Shown one piece after another: positions 34,599-42,218 of a DNA stretch of 42,218 bases. Source of the stretch: Pseudomonadales bacterium (GTDB lineage: Bacteria > Pseudomonadota > Gammaproteobacteria > Pseudomonadales > JANQJO01); assembly GCA_028281605.1 (NCBI GenBank), contig JANQJO010000018.1, positions 1-42,218 on the forward strand. The letters run 5' to 3'. Within the stretch, counting starts at the first letter, position 1, and the number at the start of each line of letters is the position of its first letter. Under the pieces are notes generated by a model that was given only the letters and a program-made list of their open reading frames with translations, was not told the origin of the DNA and did not search any database. The translations under genes and the position numbers were made by a program.

Positions 34599-35069
34599 CT
34601 ATTGTTGACCGTAAAAAGTTTGTTGATGATAAATCTCATAAATCTGGTTTTCATCATCACTAGGCCTAACTTCTATGTTAAAACGAAAAGTCTCAGCATG
34701 CGCAAATCGAAAATGGCCGATGTAATACAGAGCATCCTTTTCTTTAATCTCTCTTAATGGAACTTTCTTAACCTGGCCTGCTAAATTTTGAACTTCTAAA
34801 ATAATATCTGCCCGGTGTGATCGCGCTTGATTCTCTGCTTTTTTAACAATACTGATATTAATCCATGCTATATTGTCATCACGTGGTAACTGGTGCATCT
34901 GCGCTACAGTAGAGGCAATATCTATGCTGTAAAAAGCATTATAATGAATCTCAAACGCACCAAAACGCTTAAATTGAGCCGCATCAACTACATTGACCCA
35001 AAATAAAAAACCTATCGTACAAATGTTCTGAAACACTGCTTTGAACACTACCACCCACTCCAATGTCAC
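34599..35069 (-). CDS. DUF4426 exported protein
   Basis: The protein has 156 residues with a hydrophobic leader ending VVDA, then KRFGAFEIHYNAFYSIDI, the start of the DUF4426 pattern. Conserved strands IAWINISIVKK and YYIGHFRFAHAETFRFNIEV follow. DUF4426 proteins are periplasmic and of unknown function; they usually sit between metW and rdgB. Here rdgB follows as expected but metX-metW do not precede it; a divergent signalling operon lies upstream instead. The start codon (GTG at 35069) is uncertain because other GTG codons follow within the leader. Confidence 0.8.
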   Translation of the reverse strand: MTLEWVVVFKAVFQNICTIGFLFWVNVVDAAQFKRFGAFEIHYNAFYSIDIASTVAQMHQLPRDDNIAWINISIVKKAENQARSHRADIILEVQNLAGQVKKVPLREIKEKDALYYIGHFRFAHAETFRFNIEVRPSDDENQIYEIYHQQTFYGQQ

Positions 35070-35225
35070 ACACAGCTAAAGAAGGCTATTGACCACTATT
35101 GATCAGCTATGCAAGCAGACAAATAATTGACAGTAGAATTATTCTCAATCATTTCCTTTAATTATATTGATGACCACACCACAGAAAACCGACAGAAACC
35201 AGCTTGCAATCATGAGCACCCACAT

Positions 35226-35597
35226 ATGAGCACTAACGTACTAATTTGTGACGACTCTGGCTTTGCGAGAAAGCAAATGTCAAAGGCCCTACCTGAAGGG
35301 TGGGACATCGAAATTTCATTCGCCACCAACGGCCAAGAGGCTATCACAGCTATTGAAGAAGGTAAAGCTAACATTATGTTTCTTGACCTGACCATGCCTG
35401 TCATGGATGGCTATCAAGTACTTGAGCAAATTAAAAAATGCGATCTCCCCAGCATGGTCATTGTCGTATCAGGCGATATCCAACCTGAAGCCGTAGATCG
35501 AGTAAAAAAAATGGGAGCACTAGATTTTATTAAAAAACCCATCGACCGGGAAAAAACCAAACAAGTACTTGCTGCTTATGGTATTTATTCAGACTAA
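35226..35597 (+). CDS. Single-domain response regulator (CheY-like)
   Basis: The protein is a receiver domain alone, 123 residues from the ATG at 35226. The acidic pocket is in LICDDSGFAR, the phospho-acceptor Asp in MFLDLTMPVMDGYQVL, the switch Ser in VVVSGD and the Lys in FIKKPID. An upstream ATG at 35127 would add 33 residues of non-receiver sequence and is less likely. It is the first gene of a unit with a CheC-like phosphatase (20 bp later) and a diguanylate cyclase, so its phosphorylation state is probably reset by that CheC-like protein. No cognate kinase is encoded nearby. Confidence 0.9.
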   Translation: MSTNVLICDDSGFARKQMSKALPEGWDIEISFATNGQEAITAIEEGKANIMFLDLTMPVMDGYQVLEQIKKCDLPSMVIVVSGDIQPEAVDRVKKMGALDFIKKPIDREKTKQVLAAYGIYSD

Positions 35598-35617
35598 CCG
35601 ACGACGGGTCAACATCA

Positions 35618-36238
35618 ATGGATACCAATGATTTAAAACTAGAAGAAGATTACATAGACTGCTTTCAGGAAATAGCAAACGTTGCTATGGGCCGTGCTGC
35701 TGATTTACTAGCAAGAATACTAGAAGTTTTTATTATTCTGCCCATTCCTAATGTCAATCTTCTTGAAGCCAGCGAATTAAAAATGGCCTTATCTGCCATC
35801 GATGAGAACGAACAAGTATCAGCCGTCTGCCAAGGTTTTATTGGCGGAGGACTCTCAGGGGAAGCTCTGTTAATTTTTAATGATACCTCTTTCACTGATA
35901 TTGCTAAATTAAACAAAAATAAAGCCATAAAAGAGGCAGACGAATCTCTAGAGCTAGAAATTCTTATGGACACCTCTAACATCCTCATTGGCGCCTGCTT
36001 AAAGGGCATTGCTGAGCAACTAGATATCAACTTCAGCCAAGGGCATCCTACCGTCTTAGGTAGACACGTCAACATCTCTGACCTAGTCAAAAACAATGAC
36101 CAACGCTGGAAAAAAACCCTAGCTATAGAAATTAATTATACAATCGAAAATCACAACGTAAACTGTGATTTACTTTTATTATTTACAGAAGACTCGCTAA
36201 AAATGTTGAAAGAAAAAGCCAATTATCTATTAAGCTAA
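35618..36238 (+). CDS. CheC-like phosphatase
   Basis: The protein has 206 residues of the CheC/CheX/FliY family, which removes phosphate from CheY. The first active-site helix reads DCFQEIANVAMG and fits [D/S]-x3-E-x2-N with Pro 23 residues after the Asn. The second reads EILMDTSNILIG, again with Pro 23 residues after the Asn, but the catalytic Glu is Asp. One full and one altered site are thus visible. It lies between a CheY-like gene and a GGDEF gene with no other chemotaxis genes, so it likely tunes that regulator and not flagellar motors. The stop codon overlaps the hairpin at 36238. Confidence 0.85.
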   Translation: MDTNDLKLEEDYIDCFQEIANVAMGRAADLLARILEVFIILPIPNVNLLEASELKMALSAIDENEQVSAVCQGFIGGGLSGEALLIFNDTSFTDIAKLNKNKAIKEADESLELEILMDTSNILIGACLKGIAEQLDINFSQGHPTVLGRHVNISDLVKNNDQRWKKTLAIEINYTIENHNVNCDLLLLFTEDSLKMLKEKANYLLS

Positions 36239-36261
36239 GGAGGTGTTTTGTCACACCTCCT
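36238..36261 (+). other. 9-bp perfect hairpin between CheC-like and GGDEF genes
   Basis: AGGAGGTGT (36238-36246) and ACACCTCCT (36253-36261) pair perfectly around a 6-nt loop, starting on the last base of the CheC-like stop codon. No T-run follows, so it is not a standard terminator. The left arm contains a strong Shine-Dalgarno-like AGGAGG but no start codon lies at proper spacing. It may be a processing or mRNA-stability element that sets different levels of the two proteins. Confidence 0.6.
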
Positions 36262-36287
36262 AAGTAAAGATATTATGATACAAAACT

Positions 36288-37241
36288 ATGGATGATATAA
36301 CAGAATTTCACTGGCTGATGGATATGATACAAAACATTGATGTCGGCCTCATCATTTTAGATCGGGAATACCGAGTTCAAACCTGGAATGGTTTCATGGA
36401 AAACCACAGTGGTATTTCTGCAGACCGTGCCAAATCAAAAGAAATCTTTGAGCTGTTCCCTGAAATTGATAAAAAATGGCTTATTAATAAAGCTGAATCT
36501 GTCTTTCTTCTAAAAAATCAAGCCTTTACTATCTGGGAACAGCGTCCCTACGTATTTCGTTTCAAAAATTACCGCCCCATCACAGGCACCGCAAACTTTA
36601 TGTATCAAAATACCACTATTTTCCCCTTGGAAAGCGCTCAAGGAGAAGTACAATACATCAGCTTATTAATTTACGATGTGACCGACGTTGCCAGTAACCG
36701 AGCAGCCCTCAAAGCCGCCAACGCCAATTTAAAAAAGCTCAGCCGCAGCGATACATTAACAGGCCTTTATAACCGAGGATATTGGGAAAAGTTACTGCGC
36801 AGTGAATTTAGGCGCGCGAAAAGAACCAGACACCCCCTCAGCTTAATCATGCTTGACATCGATTATTTCAAAAAAATCAACGACACCTATGGACACCAGG
36901 CAGGCGATGATGTCATCCGCTCAACCTCTACCATTATCACACAATGCAAAAGAGAGACAGACATAGCAGGACGCTATGGCGGTGAAGAGTTTTGTTTAAT
37001 TTTAATAGATACAACTGCTAAAAATGCCGCCTTATTTGCCAACCGCCTAAGACAAACAATAGAAAAAAAACCTGTCATCTACATGAGTAAAAAAATCCAT
37101 TATACTATCAGCCTAGGAATAGCTGAATTCAACTATAAATTCAGTAGTCACGAAGATTGGTTAAAAGCTTCAGACAAAGCACTTTATCAGTCTAAAGAGG
37201 GAGGCCGTAACCAAATCAGCATATACAACCATGATACATAA
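36288..37241 (+). CDS. PAS-GGDEF diguanylate cyclase
   Basis: The protein has 317 residues and makes cyclic di-GMP from two GTP. A PAS domain occupies about residues 5-125 (VGLIILDREYRVQTWN). The GGDEF domain begins SRSDTLTGLYNRGYWEKL and carries LDIDYFKKINDTYGHQAGDD and the active site GGEEF. The product-binding inhibitory site RETD lies five residues before GGEEF, so feedback inhibition is likely. There are no membrane helices, so it is cytosolic. It is the third gene of the CheY-CheC-GGDEF unit, which suggests that the receiver or CheC-like protein controls its output. It ends 3 bp from the convergent 437-residue gene. Confidence 0.93.
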   Translation: MDDITEFHWLMDMIQNIDVGLIILDREYRVQTWNGFMENHSGISADRAKSKEIFELFPEIDKKWLINKAESVFLLKNQAFTIWEQRPYVFRFKNYRPITGTANFMYQNTTIFPLESAQGEVQYISLLIYDVTDVASNRAALKAANANLKKLSRSDTLTGLYNRGYWEKLLRSEFRRAKRTRHPLSLIMLDIDYFKKINDTYGHQAGDDVIRSTSTIITQCKRETDIAGRYGGEEFCLILIDTTAKNAALFANRLRQTIEKKPVIYMSKKIHYTISLGIAEFNYKFSSHEDWLKASDKALYQSKEGGRNQISIYNHDT

Positions 37242-37244
37242 ACG

Positions 37245-38558
37245 TTAAGAATTATAATCGATCAACATATAGGGCGCCTCAGCCAACTGCTGCAACAATA
37301 TCACATTATGCTCAAACAGTTCTTTATAATCCGTAATCATACGCCTAAAATTGTACAAGGCAGTCTCAGCATAATAACTAGAGTCCTTATACAAAATGTG
37401 TGAAATTTTTTTTTCAAGCTCCAGCACAAGCTTGTGCGTTGCTGTATTGAATGCTATCGCATCACTGGTAATATTTAACGCAAGTTTTTTATTCTGCCAT
37501 AACCAATTTTCTTGCAAAAATCGTATTTTATCTTCCAAACTGAATTGATTATTGAGCATCAACAAAATACATGCTTTCTTATCACAATCAAAAGCGTTGA
37601 AATGCGTATTGGTCAACATATCTGTCAGCCGCTGCCGATAAATAACATATAAATTATGATCGACTTCAACACTCGGCAAAGATGCACGGTAAAGCGCAAT
37701 AACCATATGCTGCTCACAGGGCAAACGATCACTCAAAAAAAGACTGTTAGCCATATCTTCCTGTTGTAAATACTCCTTAATCAAAAAAACTTCTGTCACG
37801 TATCTTACATACCTCATAAAATAAGCCAATGGAATCTCATACACTTTCTGCGAACTTACAACACAGTCTATTTGATCACACATACCACAAAGACCTGCTA
37901 GAAACATGGCTTTGATACGCTGGCAATACTCAACTTTAAAATAAAAAATTCTTTTGAAATCGGGGATATTGAGCTCAATCGTTAAAGCCTTAAACCCCTC
38001 TCTCGTCACTGTGCCACCAGCAAGCCCAACACTGATTTTATGCAAAGCATGAATTGTCTGATAAATAGCAGATTCCTCTAATCCTTCTATTGACTCAGCT
38101 TGGTCATCAATTATCACACTTTGACGCAAAGCCCAAGCCCAATACAACAAAGTCTCTCTATCAAGCCCTATCTGCCGATCAATTCGACTCAAGATACCTT
38201 GGAAACTGCAATAACATTCGAGCAATTGTACAGACAAAGCTGTGTCTTGACACTTTTGTAATACCTCATAAAACTCCAAAAAAGTAAATTGTGCCCAAAA
38301 TATTTGCACATTTGTTTCAGAGGTTAAAACCGAGGTTTGTTTCGTATCAGCTAACGCCTGCTGAATTTGATCATCCTGTAATGTTGCTGAAATTCCATCT
38401 ATTAAATTATTCGGTATTTCACACTGCTGTAAACTTCTCTGAATAAATCGCATTTTATGCATAGCTTCTAAAGTCAATGTGTTTAGATCCTTTTGAAAAA
38501 CCCTGATCGGGCTGTACCAATTGTTAGGGTATTTCAATCTTTCAAAAAATGAATCCAC
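37245..38558 (-). CDS. Uncharacterised 437-residue cytosolic protein
   Basis: I do not recognise this protein. It starts at GTG (38558) with GAGG 8 nt upstream. The sequence is mostly helical, rich in Leu, Gln, Tyr and Cys (about 13 cysteines), and has no signal peptide or membrane helix. Cysteines are scattered (for example CECYCSF-like LLECYCSF, GLCGMCDQIDC, FDCDKKACILL) and form no standard zinc finger, though C-x2-C-x4-C in the middle could bind metal. It is convergent with the cyclase gene and divergent from egtB, so it is probably a single-gene unit. Confidence 0.75.
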   Translation of the reverse strand: MDSFFERLKYPNNWYSPIRVFQKDLNTLTLEAMHKMRFIQRSLQQCEIPNNLIDGISATLQDDQIQQALADTKQTSVLTSETNVQIFWAQFTFLEFYEVLQKCQDTALSVQLLECYCSFQGILSRIDRQIGLDRETLLYWAWALRQSVIIDDQAESIEGLEESAIYQTIHALHKISVGLAGGTVTREGFKALTIELNIPDFKRIFYFKVEYCQRIKAMFLAGLCGMCDQIDCVVSSQKVYEIPLAYFMRYVRYVTEVFLIKEYLQQEDMANSLFLSDRLPCEQHMVIALYRASLPSVEVDHNLYVIYRQRLTDMLTNTHFNAFDCDKKACILLMLNNQFSLEDKIRFLQENWLWQNKKLALNITSDAIAFNTATHKLVLELEKKISHILYKDSSYYAETALYNFRRMITDYKELFEHNVILLQQLAEAPYMLIDYNS

Positions 38559-38700
38559 AACAAAACCTCATTAAACAGCTCTATACGACAGACATCTTAG
38601 ACCCAGAAAAAGTTAACCAACACATATCACACCACTCCAATTACTAGGAATAATCAATGGCATGGAATATCAGGCTGTGCTAAACTGCTCGTTTTGCTAG

Positions 38701-38838
38701 CTATAGCGAGACTCAGAATGATTCGATATTTATTTTGGAAGCCGATGGCGGCAAACAAGAATGCTGCCATCGAACTATAGGGATATATTAATGCGTGCTG
38801 AAAAAATAAATATCGAATCATTCTGAGTCTCGCTATAG
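38701..38838. mobile_element. 138-bp MITE-like element with 36-bp perfect inverted repeats
   Basis: Arms 38701-38736 and 38803-38838 (outer end CTATAGCGAGACTCAG) are perfect inverted repeats of 36 bp. An inner imperfect hairpin, GATGGCGGCA against TGCTGCCATC, fills most of the centre. TA dinucleotides stand near both ends, as with IS630/Tc1-type targets, but the left one is offset by a base. There is no coding capacity. It lies in the 38559-38977 gap between two divergent genes, where nothing else was found except a weak stem near 38855-38885. Confidence 0.88.
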
Positions 38839-38977
38839 TATATGACTTTTTTAAAGAGGCTATCAGAATAAAAGCCCTCTTCTCAGTGAAAACTCACAAT
38901 TTGTTTCAAGAGTCAATAGGCGCCTGTCTCATTTCATACGCCTAAAAACCACTAAGGTAAGGAAAGTATTTATCATC

Positions 38978-40273
38978 ATGTCCTCTCTGACTACAAATTT
39001 ATCAGATCTTTATATACAAGTACGCGATCAAACAGTAGCATTATGCGACTCTCTAGAAGTAGAAGACATGCTACTGCAAGCAAGCCCATTTGTCAGCCCA
39101 ATTAAATGGCATTTGGGCCATACCACTTGGTTCTTTGAAACCTTTATTCTTAAAAGTTTAGAGCCTTCTTATGTCTCTATTAATCCACTATACGAACACT
39201 TGTTCAATTCATACTATCATAGCATTGGCACCCCTTATAAACGATCTCAAAGAAGCCTGCTTTCACGCCCAACCCAAAAAGAAGTCATGCGTTACAGAAC
39301 TTCAATCGATGAGATCATCTGTCACTGGATAAACACACTAGAGCAGCTGCCTGAAGCGCAAGCCTATCAACTCACAAGCTTATTACAACTGGGCTTAAAT
39401 CATGAACAACAGCATCAAGAGCTGATGCTAACCGATTTGCACTATAACTTTTCACACAATCCTCTTTTACCTACCTATCAAACCTTACACAAACCGCTTG
39501 AAGAATCAAAACCCATTTTACCGCTTACCTTCATAGAAACACCACCACAACTGACAGAAATCGGCACTGACACAACCAGCACCACGTTTTGCTTTGACAA
39601 TGAAACCCCCAAACACGGTCATTACCTCAACGGCTTCGCACTGGCCACACGACCGATCACTTGTGCAGAGTTTATTGAATTTATCGAAAGCGACGGCTAT
39701 CACAGGCCTGAGCTTTGGCTAGATGAAGGTTGGCACCATGTGCAAAACGAACACTGGACATTGCCACTGTACTGGACCAAAAGCAACGGTCAATACCACC
39801 ATTTTAGCTTACACGGCTTTTTACCCATCGCACAAACCGCGCCTATTCATCATATTAGTTTCTATGAAGCAGATGCCTATGCTCGCTGGGCAGGTATGAG
39901 ATTACCGAGCGAACAGGAATGGGAGTTCATTGCCCGCAATCGCCCCATTAAAGGTCAATTTATCGACAATCAAATTTATACCCCCTTACCACTTAGACAG
40001 TTTGAAACCAGCCTATCAGAAACTTTCGCTTTATTTGGTGGCACCTGGGAGTGGACACAAAGCCCGTACAGCGCCTACCCAGGCTATCGCCAAACACTAG
40101 ACCCACTAGGTGAATATAATGGTAAGTTTATGAGCAAGCAAATGGTCCTCAAAGGAGGCTCCTGCTTAACACCTCTATCTCACATTCGCCCGACATATCG
40201 TAACTTTTTTTATCCTCATGAGCGTTGGCAAACAATGGGCTTTAGGCTCGCTTATGATTTAGAAGACAAGTAA
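38978..40273 (+). CDS. egtB: EgtB-like sulfoxide synthase (ergothioneine biosynthesis)
   Basis: This non-haem iron enzyme couples oxygen to join a thiol donor to trimethyl-histidine (hercynine). The N-terminal DinB-like part carries the iron ligands His48 (WHLGHTTWFFE), His142 and His146 (NHEQQHQEL). The C-terminal formylglycine-enzyme-like domain has YARWAGMRLPSEQEWEF, GGTWEWTQSPYSAYPG and GGSCLTP. The length of 431 fits EgtB. The histidine methyltransferase gene egtD follows 78 bp later. No egtA or egtC is present, so the donor may be cysteine, as proposed for some non-actinobacterial EgtB enzymes. The ATG follows AAGGTAAGGAA at relaxed spacing. Confidence 0.92.
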   Translation: MSSLTTNLSDLYIQVRDQTVALCDSLEVEDMLLQASPFVSPIKWHLGHTTWFFETFILKSLEPSYVSINPLYEHLFNSYYHSIGTPYKRSQRSLLSRPTQKEVMRYRTSIDEIICHWINTLEQLPEAQAYQLTSLLQLGLNHEQQHQELMLTDLHYNFSHNPLLPTYQTLHKPLEESKPILPLTFIETPPQLTEIGTDTTSTTFCFDNETPKHGHYLNGFALATRPITCAEFIEFIESDGYHRPELWLDEGWHHVQNEHWTLPLYWTKSNGQYHHFSLHGFLPIAQTAPIHHISFYEADAYARWAGMRLPSEQEWEFIARNRPIKGQFIDNQIYTPLPLRQFETSLSETFALFGGTWEWTQSPYSAYPGYRQTLDPLGEYNGKFMSKQMVLKGGSCLTPLSHIRPTYRNFFYPHERWQTMGFRLAYDLEDK

Positions 40274-40351
40274 ATCTACCTCAAGCAGCAACTCACCAAC
40301 TCACCAACCCATGCACCACTAACAAAAGACAAACCACACAAGGAACAAACC

Positions 40352-41341
40352 ATGCGAAACACCAGTAAAAAGCACTTGGATAACTACACGTTTAACCGCC
40401 AATACTCCACATGCAAACCGAATATAACCACTGAGATTTTAAACGGCTTATTATCTGTCCCCAAACACCTTTCACCAAAGTTTTTCTATGATCAAAAAGG
40501 CTCAGAGCTATTTGAAAAAATAACCAATCAACCAGAGTATTATGTCACTCGTAAAGAAATCAGCATACTGCAAACCAATTGTAACGACATCGCCAACACC
40601 ATCACTAAGACACCACAACACAATATTTCATTGCTAGAACTAGGCAGCGGAAACAGCACCAAAGTACAAATTTTATTGGAAACTTTAAGACCAAACACCT
40701 ATATCCCTATTGATATCTCTGAAACCTTTCTCAAAGAAAATACGCTGAAATTAACTGATGCATTCCCGTGGCTAAACATACACGCAATTAGCGCAGACTA
40801 TTGTCATGCTTTACCAAGCTTGCCCCCAAATTTAGGTAAAAAAGTAGCTTTTTTCCCAGGCTCCAGTATTGGGAACTTTGAACCTGCAGCAACACTGTCT
40901 TTTTTAAAAAACATTGCCAAGTGGATAGAACCGACAGGTGGATTGCTCATTGGTGTTGACTTAATTAAAAGTCAAGAAACCCTCAATTTAGCCTATAATG
41001 ATTTAGACGGTGTCACCGCCGCATTCAATTTAAACATACTGTGCCACATCAACCGCCTCACTCAAGCTGGTTTCAAACCCCATCAATTTAAACATAAAGC
41101 TTTCTTTAATAACGCTGCTTCACGAATAGAGATGCATCTTGAAAGCACTATCGAACAAAGTTCTGTGATCAATAATCAAACAATCACTTTCAAAGCTGGA
41201 GAGAGCATACATACAGAAAACTCCTATAAATACTCTATAGATAGCTTCTCTCACTTGGCCAAACAAGCTGGGCTCAAACCTGTAAAAGTCTGGACGGATT
41301 CAGAAAATTGGTTTAGTGTTCACTATTTGGAGTCCATCTAA
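40352..41341 (+). CDS. egtD: L-histidine N-alpha-methyltransferase EgtD
   Basis: The enzyme methylates histidine three times with S-adenosylmethionine to form hercynine, the substrate of EgtB. The family start SPKFFYDQKGSELFEKI and EYYVTRKEISIL is evident. The SAM site is LLELGSGNSTKVQILLE, then YIPIDIS and FFPGSSIGNFEP. The length of 329 is typical. AAGGA precedes the ATG by 8 nt. With egtB it forms a two-gene ergothioneine module; a 33-bp gap leads to the enoyl-CoA hydratase gene in the same direction. Confidence 0.94.
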   Translation: MRNTSKKHLDNYTFNRQYSTCKPNITTEILNGLLSVPKHLSPKFFYDQKGSELFEKITNQPEYYVTRKEISILQTNCNDIANTITKTPQHNISLLELGSGNSTKVQILLETLRPNTYIPIDISETFLKENTLKLTDAFPWLNIHAISADYCHALPSLPPNLGKKVAFFPGSSIGNFEPAATLSFLKNIAKWIEPTGGLLIGVDLIKSQETLNLAYNDLDGVTAAFNLNILCHINRLTQAGFKPHQFKHKAFFNNAASRIEMHLESTIEQSSVINNQTITFKAGESIHTENSYKYSIDSFSHLAKQAGLKPVKVWTDSENWFSVHYLESI

Positions 41342-41374
41342 ATTTCACAAGAGTTCACAGGGTAATCAAGCACC

Positions 41375-42124
41375 ATGAGCGAACATATTGACGTTTCCCA
41401 ACATAACGGCGTCCAACGCCTCAAAATAAACCGTTTAGAGAAAAAGAATGCGCTTGATAGCGCCATGTACGAAACGCTGACCCAAGCGCTCAGTACAGCT
41501 GAAATGGATACCCATGTCAAAGTACACTACATTACTGGCACTGAAGAAACCTTTTCAGCAGGTAATGACATTCAAGATTTCATGCTAAATCCGCCCAGTG
41601 GAACAGAGTCGCCGGTATATCAGTTTTTAACAACACTGGCAACACTGAACAAACCCTTGATCGCTGCTGCCAATGGCCCAGCCGTTGGCATTGGTACAAC
41701 CCTATTACTGCATTGTGACCTAGTTTATCTAGGTGAGCACACACGTCTAAAAACACCCTTTGCCGATCTCGGCTTATGCCCAGAGGCAAGTTCCTCTTTA
41801 CTACTACCTAATTTGTGTGGACACCCACGAGCATGCCAATTACTGCTCCTTGGTGAAACCATTGACGCCCATACAGCCGTATCTTGGGGGCTAGCTAACC
41901 AGGTAATAAGCAGTGAACAACTACAAAATCATGCACTGGAAATAGCTGAAACACTCGCTGAAAAACCAACAGAAGCTGTATTATTAACAAAAAAATTATT
42001 ACGTCAAACACAACAAGAACAGGTATTAAAAAGAATTGATGAAGAAGGTAAGCTATTCACACAAAGGCTCCACTCCACCGAAGCCAAAGCAGCTTTTATC
42101 TCATTTATGCAAAAAAGTAACTAA
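41375..42124 (+). CDS. Enoyl-CoA hydratase/isomerase family protein
   Basis: The protein has 249 residues with the crotonase fold: RLEKKNALDSAMYETL, oxyanion region TFSAGNDIQDF and GPAVGIGTTLLLHCDLVY, then FADLGLCPEASSSLLLP. These proteins hydrate or isomerise acyl-CoA. Asp replaces Glu in the first common acid site of hydratases, and the exact reaction cannot be assigned. It follows egtD by 33 bp and is likely co-transcribed, though no link with ergothioneine is known. Its stop codon TAA at 42122 forms the first bases of a repeat element. Confidence 0.88.
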   Translation: MSEHIDVSQHNGVQRLKINRLEKKNALDSAMYETLTQALSTAEMDTHVKVHYITGTEETFSAGNDIQDFMLNPPSGTESPVYQFLTTLATLNKPLIAAANGPAVGIGTTLLLHCDLVYLGEHTRLKTPFADLGLCPEASSSLLLPNLCGHPRACQLLLLGETIDAHTAVSWGLANQVISSEQLQNHALEIAETLAEKPTEAVLLTKKLLRQTQQEQVLKRIDEEGKLFTQRLHSTEAKAAFISFMQKSN

Positions 42125-42218
42125 GGAACGAGCACGAAATAAATTCCTGTTTATACTTGTCCTATTTCTCGCTATCTGCGTTGATGAAAATGGTTACATA
42201 GAATAACTATGCGCCCAT
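42122..42218. mobile_element. MITE-like palindromic element, copy 2 (cut by window end)
   Basis: The last 97 bp match the reverse complement of 33887-33983 with about six mismatches. The match starts at the stop codon (TAAGGAACGAGCA) of the enoyl-CoA hydratase gene and runs to the centre of the palindrome, where the window ends. The orientation is opposite to copy 1. Confidence 0.9.

Noticed and set aside
38855..38885. Weak stem upstream of egtB considered as a terminator
   Set aside because: The stem has a bulge and no T-run follows on either strand.

Overview
The window is about 42 kb of A+T-rich chromosomal DNA, most likely from a free-living or host-associated gammaproteobacterium of the Pseudomonas/Oceanospirillum kind. 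The reasons are the Thr-Tyr-Gly tRNA cluster behind birA and a SPOR-like gene, a complete algU-mucA-mucB-mucC-mucD type sigma-E operon, PilX/PilY1 type IV pilus proteins, a CheY-CheC-diguanylate cyclase unit and a DUF4426-rdgB pair. No species marker is present; a low-GC marine genus such as Zooshikella or its relatives is only a guess.

Layout. 1-2.4 kb (minus strand): tRNA-Thr, -Tyr and -Gly with a well-formed stable-RNA promoter, a SPOR-like membrane protein and birA. 3.1-5.5 kb (plus): a large protein with a degenerate DUF2235-like hydrolase core, possibly a secreted effector. 5.6-10.3 kb (minus): envelope-stress operon rpoE-rseA-rseB-rseC-mucD with a matching sigma-E promoter upstream. 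10.5-11.3 kb: an orphan glucose-1-phosphate cytidylyltransferase. 11.3-16.3 kb: repeat-flanked island with a 1339-residue protein that joins about six near-identical 40-42-residue helical repeats to a GT-A-like glycosyltransferase domain. 16.3-21.6 kb: PilX and a large PilY1 with two carbohydrate-binding-like modules inserted in its von Willebrand domain.

21.6-29.5 kb (minus): GT87-type membrane glycosyltransferase, a ~2000-residue SpvB/FG-GAP/YD/Rhs protein with a variable C-terminus, and a closely coupled small lipoprotein that may be its immunity or partner protein. 29.5-33.6 kb: mobile-DNA graveyard. An intact IS1634-family element with 32-bp inverted repeats and a 6-bp target duplication sits inside an IS91-type transposase remnant that is itself fused to a tyrosine-recombinase start. 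Next to it is an integron-like cassette (PIN toxin plus small partner gene between two attC-like sites), then a frameshifted pRiA4b ORF-3-like gene.

33.8-42.2 kb: rdgB and DUF4426 (minus), the CheY-CheC-GGDEF signalling unit (plus), an unknown 437-residue gene (minus), and egtB-egtD plus an enoyl-CoA hydratase (plus). Two palindromic MITE-like families lie here; one occurs twice in opposite orientation, each copy beginning at the stop codon of its neighbouring gene.

Housekeeping blocks (tRNAs, birA, sigma-E operon, rdgB, egtBD) alternate with surface, effector-like and mobile genes. The strongest candidates for undescribed biology are the repeat-glycosyltransferase protein, the hydrolase-like protein, the Rhs/lipoprotein pair and the cassette PIN system. 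All functional statements rest on motif reading by eye; no database search was run.
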